From an uncultured Eubacteriales bacterium (lineage in GTDB: Bacteria > Bacillota > Clostridia > HGM11514): 9,738 nucleotides of DNA. A program made the translations under genes and the position numbers. The stretch spans positions 1 to 9,738 of the forward strand of contig CABUMF010000061.1 of assembly GCA_902492655.1 (NCBI GenBank). The letters are read 5' to 3'. Under the pieces are notes generated by a model. It was given only the letters and a program-made list of their open reading frames with translations. It was not told the origin of the DNA and did not search any database. This document shows, piece by piece, positions 1 to 6,495 of the stretch. Each line of letters opens with the position of its first letter. The first letter of the stretch is position 1.

Positions 1-245
1 GGGCAATACTCCGCATCATTAGGGAGAACATTTTCGCATTTGGTGCAGCAACGATGCTTTGCTTTGTAAATATCAAAAACTGTTTCCTCCGGAAGTTTCA
101 TCTGACAAACTTTGCAAAACTTGTTTTTTGCAGCCTGTACATTTCCGCAACACGGGCAGATTTTAAACCTTTTCATATTTTTGGTGCCAAAACCGAAATG
201 CTCCAAAACATCTTTTCTTAACGGTCTATATCTCGTCACTCTCAT
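1..245 (-). CDS. Zinc-ribbon protein, 3' end beyond the window (partial)
   Basis: The first 81 codons are visible and the rest runs off the left edge. The start ATG at 245-243 has a strong GGAGG five bases upstream, inside the end of the preceding gene, and the two genes overlap by 20 nt, so translation is probably coupled. After about 27 basic residues come Cys pairs C30-x2-C33 (ICPCCG) and C44-x2-C47 (FCKVC), a complete four-Cys zinc ribbon. A second ribbon opens with C67-x2-C70 and C81 just before the edge. No signal peptide or membrane segment is seen in the visible part. Zinc ribbons of this kind bind one zinc each and usually mediate protein or nucleic-acid contacts. I do not recognise a specific family and assign no function. 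Confidence 0.72.
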   Translation of the reverse strand, partial: MRVTRYRPLRKDVLEHFGFGTKNMKRFKICPCCGNVQAAKNKFCKVCQMKLPEETVFDIYKAKHRCCTKCENVLPNDAEYC

Positions 246-609
246 CAGCTCCTCCATATAATAGTTTTTTGCCACATACAAAGCAAATTATATCTCCGTT
301 ATTCGCTTTTGCTCCGCAGTGCTTGCAATACTTTGCTCCTTCCTCAAGAGGAGCACAATTCACGCACATAAGCATATCCGGATTATATACAATCGAATCA
401 ACCCATCTGCCGCACATATGGCATAAGTTAAAATTTTTCTTGCCCTCGGCTTCCCATGCCGCCGAAAGCTCTGCCTCGAAATCGTCTGCATAATACGTTC
501 CTGTGGTGCAGACAAGCATTCCCGACAATTCGCAGAAAAAGCTGTAACGGTTTCCGCCCTGTGACGGGATAATTTTATATGCAGCCGTTTTATGCTTCTC
601 ATTTATCAT
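226..609 (-). CDS. Small protein with two C-terminal zinc ribbons
   Basis: This 127-residue protein has an N-terminal part of about 60 residues without Cys pairs, followed by two four-Cys zinc ribbons: C63-x2-C66 with C82-x2-C85, and C95-x2-C98 with C109-x2-C112. The tail is acidic. The frame stays open upstream to a TTG at 699, but I choose the ATG at 609-607. It has AGAGGAGG at 625-618 with 8 nt spacing, and the upstream TTG lies inside a predicted -35 box. The protein is probably cytoplasmic, since no signal peptide or hydrophobic helix is seen. It is the first gene of a minus-strand operon whose second gene is another zinc-ribbon protein. Zinc binding is inferred from Cys spacing alone, and the biological role is not recognised. 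Confidence 0.75.
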   Translation of the reverse strand: MINEKHKTAAYKIIPSQGGNRYSFFCELSGMLVCTTGTYYADDFEAELSAAWEAEGKKNFNLCHMCGRWVDSIVYNPDMLMCVNCAPLEEGAKYCKHCGAKANNGDIICFVCGKKLLYGGADESDEI

Positions 610-669
610 ACGCCTCGCCTCCTCTCTGAAAAACTTATAAACCCGTTTCTTTTGCACAAACCTACGCAA

Positions 670-699
670 ATTATCCGCAAGCCATTGACAAAATGTCAA
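670..699 (-). promoter_or_regulatory. Predicted sigma-A promoter for the zinc-ribbon operon
   Basis: On the minus strand TTGACA (699-694) is followed after 18 bp by GATAAT (675-670), a five-of-six match to the -10 consensus. Transcription would start near 663, giving a leader of about 55 nt to the ATG at 609, with the GGAGG in between. The -35 is the right half of a palindrome shared with the plus-strand promoter. This is prediction from sequence only. Confidence 0.55.
685..699. repeat. 15-bp palindrome overlapping both divergent -35 boxes
   Basis: A perfect inverted repeat, TTGACA-AAA-TGTCAA. Its left half is the -35 of the plus-strand promoter and its right half, read on the minus strand, is the -35 of the zinc-ribbon promoter. 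RNA polymerase could probably not occupy both promoters at once. The symmetry would also suit a dimeric repressor or activator, but no regulator is identified. Part of the symmetry follows simply from two face-to-face TTGACA boxes. Confidence 0.6.
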
Positions 700-713
700 A
701 AGTGTGATATACT
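685..713 (+). promoter_or_regulatory. Near-consensus promoter for the solute-binding protein/LuxR unit
   Basis: A perfect TTGACA (685-690), a 17-bp spacer, and TATACT (708-713, five of six) preceded by TG at 705-706 (extended -10). This is the best promoter in the window. The predicted start near 720 gives a leader of about 345 nt before the ATG at 1066. No gene with a ribosome binding site lies in between, so the solute-binding protein gene is the likely target. Confidence 0.75.
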
Positions 714-733
714 TAAATAGAGTGTGTCTGCTA

Positions 734-752
734 AAAAAGAATGCGTCTTTTT
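734..752 (+). other. A/T-rich leader hairpin
   Basis: A perfect 7-bp stem (AAAAAGA with TCTTTTT) around the loop ATGCG, about 15 nt after the predicted plus-strand start. A related imperfect copy lies 64 nt downstream (799-821), with 19 of 23 positions identical over 735-757 versus 799-821 and a shorter 5-bp stem. It may be a weak pause site. The stem is all A/T apart from one G-C pair, so stability is low. Confidence 0.35.
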
Positions 753-824
753 ATTTGAGAAACTACTATTACTTTTTAATAAGTTGAAACACATACGTAA
801 AAGAACGCCTCTTTATCTTTGTTT

Positions 825-866
825 TTTGCAGACGGTTCTTTCCGGTGCTGCAAATTGTTGTTTTTA
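825..866 (+). terminator. Terminator-like hairpin within the leader (possible attenuator)
   Basis: TTTGCAG (825-831) pairs perfectly with CTGCAAA (848-854). CGG (833-835) pairs with CCG (842-844) inside, with a small bulge between the two helices. The stem is followed by TTGTTGTTTTT. It lies between the strong promoter at 685 and the lipoprotein gene at 1066, where it could attenuate transcription. No leader peptide or known riboswitch core was recognised. Confidence 0.45.
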
Positions 867-883
867 CATGTTTTCATTATACA
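855..883 (+). promoter_or_regulatory. Weak second promoter candidate for the lipoprotein gene
   Basis: TTGTTG (855-860), a 17-bp spacer and TATACA (878-883). The -35 matches only three of six positions and the -10 four of six. If active it would bypass the hairpin at 825-854 and start near 890, just before the repeat cluster. In A/T-rich DNA such matches arise by chance. Confidence 0.2.
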
Positions 884-900
884 TAAAAATATCTTTTTGT

Positions 901-983
901 CCCCATACTTTTTGCCAAAAGTATAGGATGAATTTCAAAAAAATTTAAGTTTTTTTGAAAAAGTAGGGGAAAAAGTATAGGAT
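901..983 (+). repeat. Cluster of overlapping inverted and direct repeats in the leader
   Basis: Several mutually exclusive pairings can be read directly. ATACTTTT (905-912) pairs with AAAAGTAT (917-924) around a TGCC loop. TTTCAAAAAAA (933-943) pairs perfectly over 11 bp with 950-960. CCCC plus TACTTTTT (901-904, 906-913) pairs with AAAAAGTAGGGG (958-969) with one bulged A. ATACTTTTT (905-913) also pairs with AAAAAGTAT (970-978). AAAAGTATAGGAT occurs twice (917-929, 971-983). The region is either a folding switch in the leader RNA or the remains of a small repeat element. It encodes no protein I can support. Confidence 0.5.
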
Positions 984-1065
984 TGATTACATCTGTTGGC
1001 AACTTACCGGCATAAAACAGGAGAAACGGAAAAATCATCAAACCATATCACGGAGGAACCTAAGT

Positions 1066-2388
1066 ATGAAATCAGCAAGAAAATTATTTTTGCTTTTACT
1101 CATTTTCAGCATATCAATATGCTGCCTTTCCGGCTGCAAAAAATCGGAACTTGATAAAAACAAACCCGTTACGCTTACAATGTGGCACGTTTACGGAGAA
1201 CAAGCGGATTCGCCGATGAATCGGCTTATTGACGAATTTAACGAGACAGTTGGCATGGAAAAAGGCATTATCGTCAACGTCACGGCAATGTCCAACGCCT
1301 CCAAGATAGGCGAAAAACTGCTTGACGCACATAATAAGATTCCCGGTTCCGCCGAAATGCCCGACCTTTTCTTTGCACACAAAAGCAACGCGCTGGAGCT
1401 TGGAACGGATTGTTTACTTGACTGGAACGAATATTTTTCCGAAAAAGAGCTTTCGGCATACGTTCCGGGGTTTTTGGAGGACGGAACGGCAGACGGAAAG
1501 CTGTCCGTGTTCCCGGTGTCCAAATCCACCCATCTTTTGTTTATCGCCGGCGGTCAGTTTGAACGCTTTTCAGCCGATACGGGCGTTACATATGAAGCAC
1601 TGTCCACATGGGATGGGTTTTTCGATGCTACCGCGAAATATTATGACTGGTCGGGCGGAAAACCGTTCTGCGCTCTTGATTATCCGCTGCGCGCCATTGA
1701 GCTTGCGGCTGCGGAAAGCGGCGCAGGAAATATTTTTGCCGACAACGGATTCTATGACCCGTCAAACGTGATTTTTAAGCAAACCTTCATGAAATTTGCG
1801 GATTCGCTTGCAAAAGGGCATATTATGCTTTCAAATCTCTATTCAAACACACAGGTGATGACAGGCGAGGTTGTAGCCGGCATAGGCTCGTCCGCCGCAA
1901 TTCTTTACTATAATGATACCGTGACATATGAGGACGGAACGAGTGAGCCGATGGATCTGGAGATACTGCCTCTGCCCGCTGAAAACGGAAAAAAGCCGTA
2001 TATCACGCAATCCGGAGTCGGTCTTTGCTCATATAAAACATCAAGTCAAAAAGCAGAAGCTGCAGTGATTTTTGCCAAATGGCTCACCGAGCCGGAGAGA
2101 AATCTTGAGTTCGTATGCCAAACAGGTTATATGCCGGTTACAAACGGTGCGTTTGACAAAATAGACGACTGCCGTTTCAAGACAGCCGATTATGAAAAAC
2201 TCTATGCAGCCCTAAAAAAAGTTAAGGAAAGCTCGGAGGTTTTGTCAGAACAGCAAAGTCCCGCATATTACAGCAGAGTTTACGCATTTTACGATTATTT
2301 AAGAAACGAACAGAAACAATTTATATTAAGCAACACACCGCCCGAAGCACTTGCCGAGGGACTTTGGCAAAAGCTCTGCGAAAAATAG
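1066..2388 (+). CDS. Extracellular solute-binding lipoprotein, family 1 (sugar-type)
   Basis: A 440-residue lipoprotein. A short basic N-terminus and hydrophobic stretch (residues 7-21) lead to the lipobox L-S-G-C, with Cys24 as the predicted lipidated residue, so the mature protein should be anchored outside the cell membrane. The mature part begins with a strand of the MalE/UgpB type (VTLTMWHVYGEQ). Near residues 325-365 it has the family's late segment with AKWLTEPERN and TGYMPVT. Length fits carbohydrate-binding proteins of ABC importers; the ligand cannot be predicted. The ATG at 1066 has GGAGG at 1052-1056 with 9 nt spacing. Unlike ordinary import operons no permease or ATPase gene follows. 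The next gene, 13 nt away, is a membrane LuxR-type regulator, so a sensory role is plausible. The family call is confident; the sensory role is inference. Confidence 0.88.
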   Translation: MKSARKLFLLLLIFSISICCLSGCKKSELDKNKPVTLTMWHVYGEQADSPMNRLIDEFNETVGMEKGIIVNVTAMSNASKIGEKLLDAHNKIPGSAEMPDLFFAHKSNALELGTDCLLDWNEYFSEKELSAYVPGFLEDGTADGKLSVFPVSKSTHLLFIAGGQFERFSADTGVTYEALSTWDGFFDATAKYYDWSGGKPFCALDYPLRAIELAAAESGAGNIFADNGFYDPSNVIFKQTFMKFADSLAKGHIMLSNLYSNTQVMTGEVVAGIGSSAAILYYNDTVTYEDGTSEPMDLEILPLPAENGKKPYITQSGVGLCSYKTSSQKAEAAVIFAKWLTEPERNLEFVCQTGYMPVTNGAFDKIDDCRFKTADYEKLYAALKKVKESSEVLSEQQSPAYYSRVYAFYDYLRNEQKQFILSNTPPEALAEGLWQKLCEK

Positions 2389-2401
2389 ACGGGGGATTGT
2401 T

Positions 2402-4006
2402 ATGCAAATATCGGTAAGAAACAAAAGACAATCTATGCAAAAAAAGCTGTTTGGATATATGTTTATCCTGGCTATCGTTTTATTGCTTATATTAGCGGCT
2501 TTTCTTTTCCTGTTCGGACGTTTTTCGACAACCGAGGATAAAATATCGGATATATTAAGCCTTCAGATTGAGTTTTTCGACCGTGAAATGACGTCTTACT
2601 ACAATGATATTACCTTGCGCGGCGCACAGCTTTCCGAAAAAGCCGCACAGCTTACAGAGAAATATCTTAATGCGGAAAATATAGATTTTGGCGGCGTTCA
2701 AAATTCTTCTTTGCATATCAACGCTCTTGAGGAACGCTATATTGATTTATTGAAGAACGAGCTTTTAAAGGCAAGCTGTTCCGGTGCTTTTATTCTGATT
2801 AACGCATCTCAAACCGGCGCAAGCGGTTCAAAAGCAGGTGTGTATCTTAATCAGGATCTGTTCGGAACAACGGACAAGGAAACAATGCTTCTTTACAGGG
2901 GAAATGTGAAGGCTGCAATAAACAAAGGCATTATGCCTCACCGTAAATGGCATTTGGAATTTGACACCGGGGTATTCCCGAATTTTGAAGAAGTTTTTTC
3001 GGATACCTCCGGGCCGATTGAAAAAGCCGCTCATATCTGTAATATTATAACGCTTCCCGGAACGTCGGAGCGCGTTATGCTTATTGCTCTTCCTATCAGA
3101 GGCGACGGCGGCCGTGTTTACGGCATCTGCGGCTTTGAAGTAAACGAAAGCATTTTTAAGTCCGCACACGCACAACCGTCCACACTTCCGCACATAACCT
3201 GCATATTCTCCCGCTCGGACGATAAAGAAATCAATATCAAAGAGGGATTAAGCTGCGGAGCAAAAAACGGATATTTTCTTGCACCTAAGGATTCCCTCAA
3301 AATCAAGCCGCTGAAAAAGGGTCTTGTCGCTTTAAAAAATGAATACGGCGCATATATCGGCATGACGAGAAGCACAACTCTTTATTCCGAAAACACGCCT
3401 TATTCGGTTACGGTTATGATGCCGTATGCGGATTATTTCGGGCTGGAAACGAAAAACACTGTACAGCTTATACTCATAATTCTGATTTTGGGGTTTGCTG
3501 TTTTAAGCCTTAGCCTGTATTTTTCAAAACGATTTATCCTTCCGATAAAAAAATCGCTTGACAAAATAAAGCAATCCGAAAAGACATATTCCGACGAAAG
3601 TCAAAGCGGTATTATGGAAATTGACGACCTTTTTGCATTTCTTGCCGGAAAGGACAACGAATATCAAAAAATCTTCGATGAGCATTCCAAAAAAAACGAG
3701 AGTCTGCAAAGCGAGATTGAACGCATCAGAACCGAAAACAAGCGTCTGATGAAAGAGCATAAAAATATCATCATACAGGATGATTATGATCATTTCTGTT
3801 CGGGTTTACGCAGCCTTACTCCCAAGGAGAGAACAATATTTGACCTCTATCTGGAGGGAAAAACCGTTCCTGAAATTTTACAGATTGCAGAAGTTAAAGA
3901 GAGTACGCTTAAATACCATAACGGCAATATTTACAGCAAGCTTGGCGTTTCCTCAAAAAAACAGCTTCTTAATTTTGCGGCACTGTATGCACGGGAAAAA
4001 CAATAA
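2402..4006 (+). CDS. Membrane-anchored LuxR-type regulator with large extracellular sensor region
   Basis: A 534-residue protein. Residues 1-14 are cytoplasmic and basic; TM1 is about 15-40, an extracellular region about 41-352, TM2 about 353-375, and a short HAMP-like linker follows (SKRFILPIKKSLDKIK). A charged coiled coil occupies about 420-458. The C-terminal GerE/LuxR helix-turn-helix (about 471-534) runs from LTPKERTIFDLYLEGKTVPE to IYSKLGVSSKKQLL. The two-TM layout suggests a Cache-like sensor, but I see no diagnostic motif. No kinase or receiver domain is present, so it appears to be a one-component regulator acting on DNA from the membrane. The ATG at 2402 is preferred over an in-frame TTG at 2351 because GGGGGA lies at 2391-2396 and the longer form would run into the lipoprotein gene. 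The genes are almost certainly co-transcribed. Confidence 0.87.
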   Translation: MQISVRNKRQSMQKKLFGYMFILAIVLLLILAAFLFLFGRFSTTEDKISDILSLQIEFFDREMTSYYNDITLRGAQLSEKAAQLTEKYLNAENIDFGGVQNSSLHINALEERYIDLLKNELLKASCSGAFILINASQTGASGSKAGVYLNQDLFGTTDKETMLLYRGNVKAAINKGIMPHRKWHLEFDTGVFPNFEEVFSDTSGPIEKAAHICNIITLPGTSERVMLIALPIRGDGGRVYGICGFEVNESIFKSAHAQPSTLPHITCIFSRSDDKEINIKEGLSCGAKNGYFLAPKDSLKIKPLKKGLVALKNEYGAYIGMTRSTTLYSENTPYSVTVMMPYADYFGLETKNTVQLILIILILGFAVLSLSLYFSKRFILPIKKSLDKIKQSEKTYSDESQSGIMEIDDLFAFLAGKDNEYQKIFDEHSKKNESLQSEIERIRTENKRLMKEHKNIIIQDDYDHFCSGLRSLTPKERTIFDLYLEGKTVPEILQIAEVKESTLKYHNGNIYSKLGVSSKKQLLNFAALYAREKQ

Positions 4007-4007
4007 C

Positions 4008-4050
4008 AGAGCCACACAGCAGAGAATAATTCTCGGTTGTGTGGTTCTTT
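4008..4050 (+). terminator. Intrinsic terminator 1 after the LuxR-type gene
   Basis: An 11-bp stem with one G-U pair joins AGAGCCACACA (4008-4018) to TGTGTGGTTCT (4038-4048). A smaller inner hairpin (GAGAAT with ATTCTC) sits in the loop, and a short T-run completes it. It starts two bases after the stop codon of the regulator gene. Confidence 0.7.
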
Positions 4051-4055
4051 CATAC

Positions 4056-4103
4056 AGACAGCGAAAGGCATATCAAAATGCTCCTCGCTGTCTTATATTT
4101 TTT
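4056..4103 (+). terminator. Intrinsic terminator 2, T-run overlapping the convergent gene's stop codon
   Basis: AGACAGCGA (4056-4064) pairs perfectly with TCGCTGTCT (4085-4093). An imperfect inner stem continues it (GGCAT with ATGCT), and TATATTTTTT follows at 4094-4103. It is oriented for plus-strand transcription and backs up terminator 1. Its T-run covers two bases of the TAA of the minus-strand peptidase gene. The T-run is on the plus side only, so I do not call it bidirectional. Confidence 0.7.
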
Positions 4104-6477
4104 AATAGCACCTCGGTCTTGCAGCAAAGCCGAAACCGCCGTTTGTTGTGATAACGACATTATTATTACCGCTTGAACAATGGATAACAAGAATATTTCC
4201 GGCAGCGTCCTTTCCGGCAACGATTCCGACATGAGATAAATCACCGTAAAAGGCTAAATCCCCGGCTTGAGCGCTGCTCCAAGATATTCGGCTGCACTTT
4301 GCGATTTGTCCTTTCGTTCCGTGTCCTATGCTTGACGCATTAAACCCGGAATTGATAAAACTCCAAGTAACAAACCCCGAACAGTCAAGTCCGAAAGGTC
4401 TTTTCGTCCCGGTCGTTTTACTTCCTTCTGCCGATACTGTTTTCAGCTTGCCCCATTCTGAGTCCCAGCCGATAGCAGACGATTTACCGCCCCAAAAGTA
4501 ATTTACCTTGCCTACAAGTGAGCAGGCGGCTTTTATAACTTTCTTTCGCTCCGCTGATAAACTGTCGGGTAAGTTTTTCAAAATATCCTGTGCAGCTGCG
4601 TCTGATACCGCAAGAGACTGCGCCTGAGAAATCAGCACTTTATCTTGTTCCAAAAGCGTATCGAGCGCTTCCTGCTGCTTGCGTGTGAAATGATATTTTT
4701 CTATCATTTCCTCTTTTGTTTTCGCCGTAATTGTAATATATACAACTTTCTCATTGGTATCACCGTTTGCAACCGTTTCCGTTCGGGAGGTTATCTCGTG
4801 CATATCCCAAAACACATCTTTGAGCTTTTGTTTTTTATCTTCCGTGATAACGACAACATCGAGGGCCGTATCATCTTCCACACCCGCAACCTTTGTCGCA
4901 AATATAGCGAGTACCAAGTCCCAATTTGCCTGTTCGCCGATAATTTCGCTGCGGTCGGCTGCTGCGGCATTTTCTATGTCATCGAGTTTGTTTGAAAGCT
5001 CCATATTGCACTCGGCAACGATAGCTGAAATGGGAATACTGTCATTATCCGCTGCTTCATCTGAAATAAATATACCGAAAGGACTTGCGGCTATTGCCGC
5101 AACCACGATTACAACAATTAAAGCAACCAACAGCACTGCCCAGCCACCGAGTGCGGCAAGTGTGGAAACAATGGCTTTGGTTGCTGCCGCTACCATTTGA
5201 GCGACTTTAACCGCAATTTTAACAGCCGCTTTTGCGGTTGCCTTTGCAACCTGTGCCGCCTTTTGTGCCGCTTGTTTTGCCTGTTTTGCGGCTTGTTTAG
5301 CTGCCTTTTTCGTAATTTCTTTCTGCGTCTTTGCCGCCCGTTTTGCTGTTTTAACGGTCTTTTTCCTTGCAGATTTGCCTACATAGGAATTGCCTGTTTT
5401 TACGGCTTTGTTTGTGCCTTTCAAAAGACTGTCTTTTGTCTTAACCGCCTTTTTTGTCCCGGTCGATATATTTCGGGTAAGGGTATGGGTATTTTGCTTC
5501 GGCATTGCTTTTGCTCTGTCGGATGTTTTTATGAGGTCGGACGGAGCTTTGCCGTGTGAGCGTATGTAGCTTTCCTTTGTTTTCGGCAGAGATTTTGAGG
5601 GTAAAGAAGTATCAAGCATATTTTCGGAATTAACATTTGGTGCTGACATATCACTTTTGATAAACTCCGCATTTGTTTTCGGCAAGCCCTCGTTATGTAT
5701 CGGCATATCCGAAGTATGATTTTGCCGTGCTGTTTTTTCAGCTTTAGCTTTTGTTTTCAGTTTTTCCGAAATATATTTTTTCCGTGCGTCCTTTATGGCT
5801 TGCTCTTTGGTTTTTGGAGTAGGAGCAGAGGAAACAGAGGTATTCACTCTTGTTTTTGGAGCAATTTCGCTCGGTTTTTGCTTGATACCGTTCTTAACTT
5901 CGGCGGTTTTGTGCTGTTTTATGTAATTAGCCTTTGTTTTAACCGTATCCGCTGATTTCTCCGACATATCCGCTTTCTGCGACTTTATATATGCCTCTTT
6001 GGTCTTAACCTGTGCGGTAGATTTGCTCTGCACCTTTGGAGTGTTTTCGGGTGCAGACGCTTGTATGCTCTCTTTTGTTTTGGGAGTATGCACGGCTTGT
6101 TTGGGTGTGTTCTGCACCTCTGAAATATTGTCATTTTGAGGCGTGTTTGGCACATCGAAATTTTGCCTTGTTTTCACTTGCTGACGGTGTTGCTTCAGTT
6201 TATTTTCCGCAAAATGCTTGCCTTTTTGATAAACAGTATCGACGGCGGAATAGTAGGTGTTTTCAACCTGTTCGGTTGCTTCAACTTCGGCTCGCTGCGG
6301 TTGTTCCGACTGCCGTGTTTCAAGTTGCTTATCTATGGTATTTTTGATAATCACATCTTTTGACACGGTTTTTATATCCTTGACCGCTTCTTTTGCAAAG
6401 CGGTCTGCGGCTTTCGGAGTATTATGAACAGCCTTAGTGGTTGTTTTCGGCTTTGTCTTTATATCTTTTTCGCTCAA
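4102..6477 (-). CDS. CD1108-like conjugation protein with C-terminal NlpC/P60 peptidase
   Basis: A 791-residue putative cell-wall hydrolase of the transfer apparatus. The N-terminal 440 residues are basic, low complexity and rich in K, T, A and Q, with recurring [PV]KT-type motifs at 101-367 and an Ala/Lys-rich helix at about 385-440. One membrane helix lies at about 443-466. The outer part holds a middle domain (about 480-640) and an NlpC/P60 domain (about 645-791) with Cys699 in DCSGF, His749 in SHVGI and His766 as the likely catalytic triad. In Tn1549-type elements such enzymes follow virB4 and are thought to open peptidoglycan locally for the mating channel. The start is TTG at 6477-6475, supported by GGAGGTG at 6491-6485; the next in-frame Met is at residue 171, so TTG is needed. 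The basic inner half may face the cytoplasm. Confidence 0.88.
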   Translation of the reverse strand: MSEKDIKTKPKTTTKAVHNTPKAADRFAKEAVKDIKTVSKDVIIKNTIDKQLETRQSEQPQRAEVEATEQVENTYYSAVDTVYQKGKHFAENKLKQHRQQVKTRQNFDVPNTPQNDNISEVQNTPKQAVHTPKTKESIQASAPENTPKVQSKSTAQVKTKEAYIKSQKADMSEKSADTVKTKANYIKQHKTAEVKNGIKQKPSEIAPKTRVNTSVSSAPTPKTKEQAIKDARKKYISEKLKTKAKAEKTARQNHTSDMPIHNEGLPKTNAEFIKSDMSAPNVNSENMLDTSLPSKSLPKTKESYIRSHGKAPSDLIKTSDRAKAMPKQNTHTLTRNISTGTKKAVKTKDSLLKGTNKAVKTGNSYVGKSARKKTVKTAKRAAKTQKEITKKAAKQAAKQAKQAAQKAAQVAKATAKAAVKIAVKVAQMVAAATKAIVSTLAALGGWAVLLVALIVVIVVAAIAASPFGIFISDEAADNDSIPISAIVAECNMELSNKLDDIENAAAADRSEIIGEQANWDLVLAIFATKVAGVEDDTALDVVVITEDKKQKLKDVFWDMHEITSRTETVANGDTNEKVVYITITAKTKEEMIEKYHFTRKQQEALDTLLEQDKVLISQAQSLAVSDAAAQDILKNLPDSLSAERKKVIKAACSLVGKVNYFWGGKSSAIGWDSEWGKLKTVSAEGSKTTGTKRPFGLDCSGFVTWSFINSGFNASSIGHGTKGQIAKCSRISWSSAQAGDLAFYGDLSHVGIVAGKDAAGNILVIHCSSGNNNVVITTNGGFGFAARPRCY
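5377..6177 (-). repeat. Coding region of degenerate [PV]KT repeats in the NlpC/P60 protein
   Basis: Within residues 101-367 the motif [PV]KT[KRNG]xx(Y/F/I)(I/V/L)[KRG] recurs about ten times. Examples are VKTKEAYIK (157-165), VKTKANYIK (179-187), PKTKEQAIK (221-229), PKTNAEFIK (266-274), PKTKESYIR (298-306) and VKTKDSLLK (345-353). Weaker copies occur at 101, 132, 207 and 359. Spacing varies from 14 to 45 residues and the DNA copies have diverged, so this is an old degenerate array and not a fresh tandem duplication. Confidence 0.6.
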
Positions 6478-6484
6478 AGTATAT

Positions 6485-6491
6485 CACCTCC
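6485..6491 (-). promoter_or_regulatory. Ribosome binding site fixing the TTG start of the NlpC/P60 gene
   Basis: GGAGGTG ends 7 nt before the TTG at 6477. It lies in the 18-nt gap after the TAA of the GGDEF gene, so the two genes are tightly spaced in one operon. No ATG or GTG in frame is equally well placed. Confidence 0.75.
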
Positions 6492-6495
6492 GGCG

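Noticed and set aside
610..699. Upstream extension of the double zinc-ribbon gene to a TTG at 699
   Set aside because: That TTG is the first part of the predicted -35 box and has no ribosome binding site. The ATG at 609 has a strong, well-spaced one.
724..948. Open frame of 74 codons with a GTG start in the leader region
   Set aside because: It has no ribosome binding site, its start is only a few bases after the predicted transcription start, and the predicted residues look like translated A/T-rich leader DNA with hairpins and repeats.
2351..2401. Longer form of the LuxR-type regulator starting at TTG 2351
   Set aside because: It would overlap the end of the lipoprotein gene by 38 nt without a ribosome binding site. 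The ATG at 2402 follows GGGGGA.
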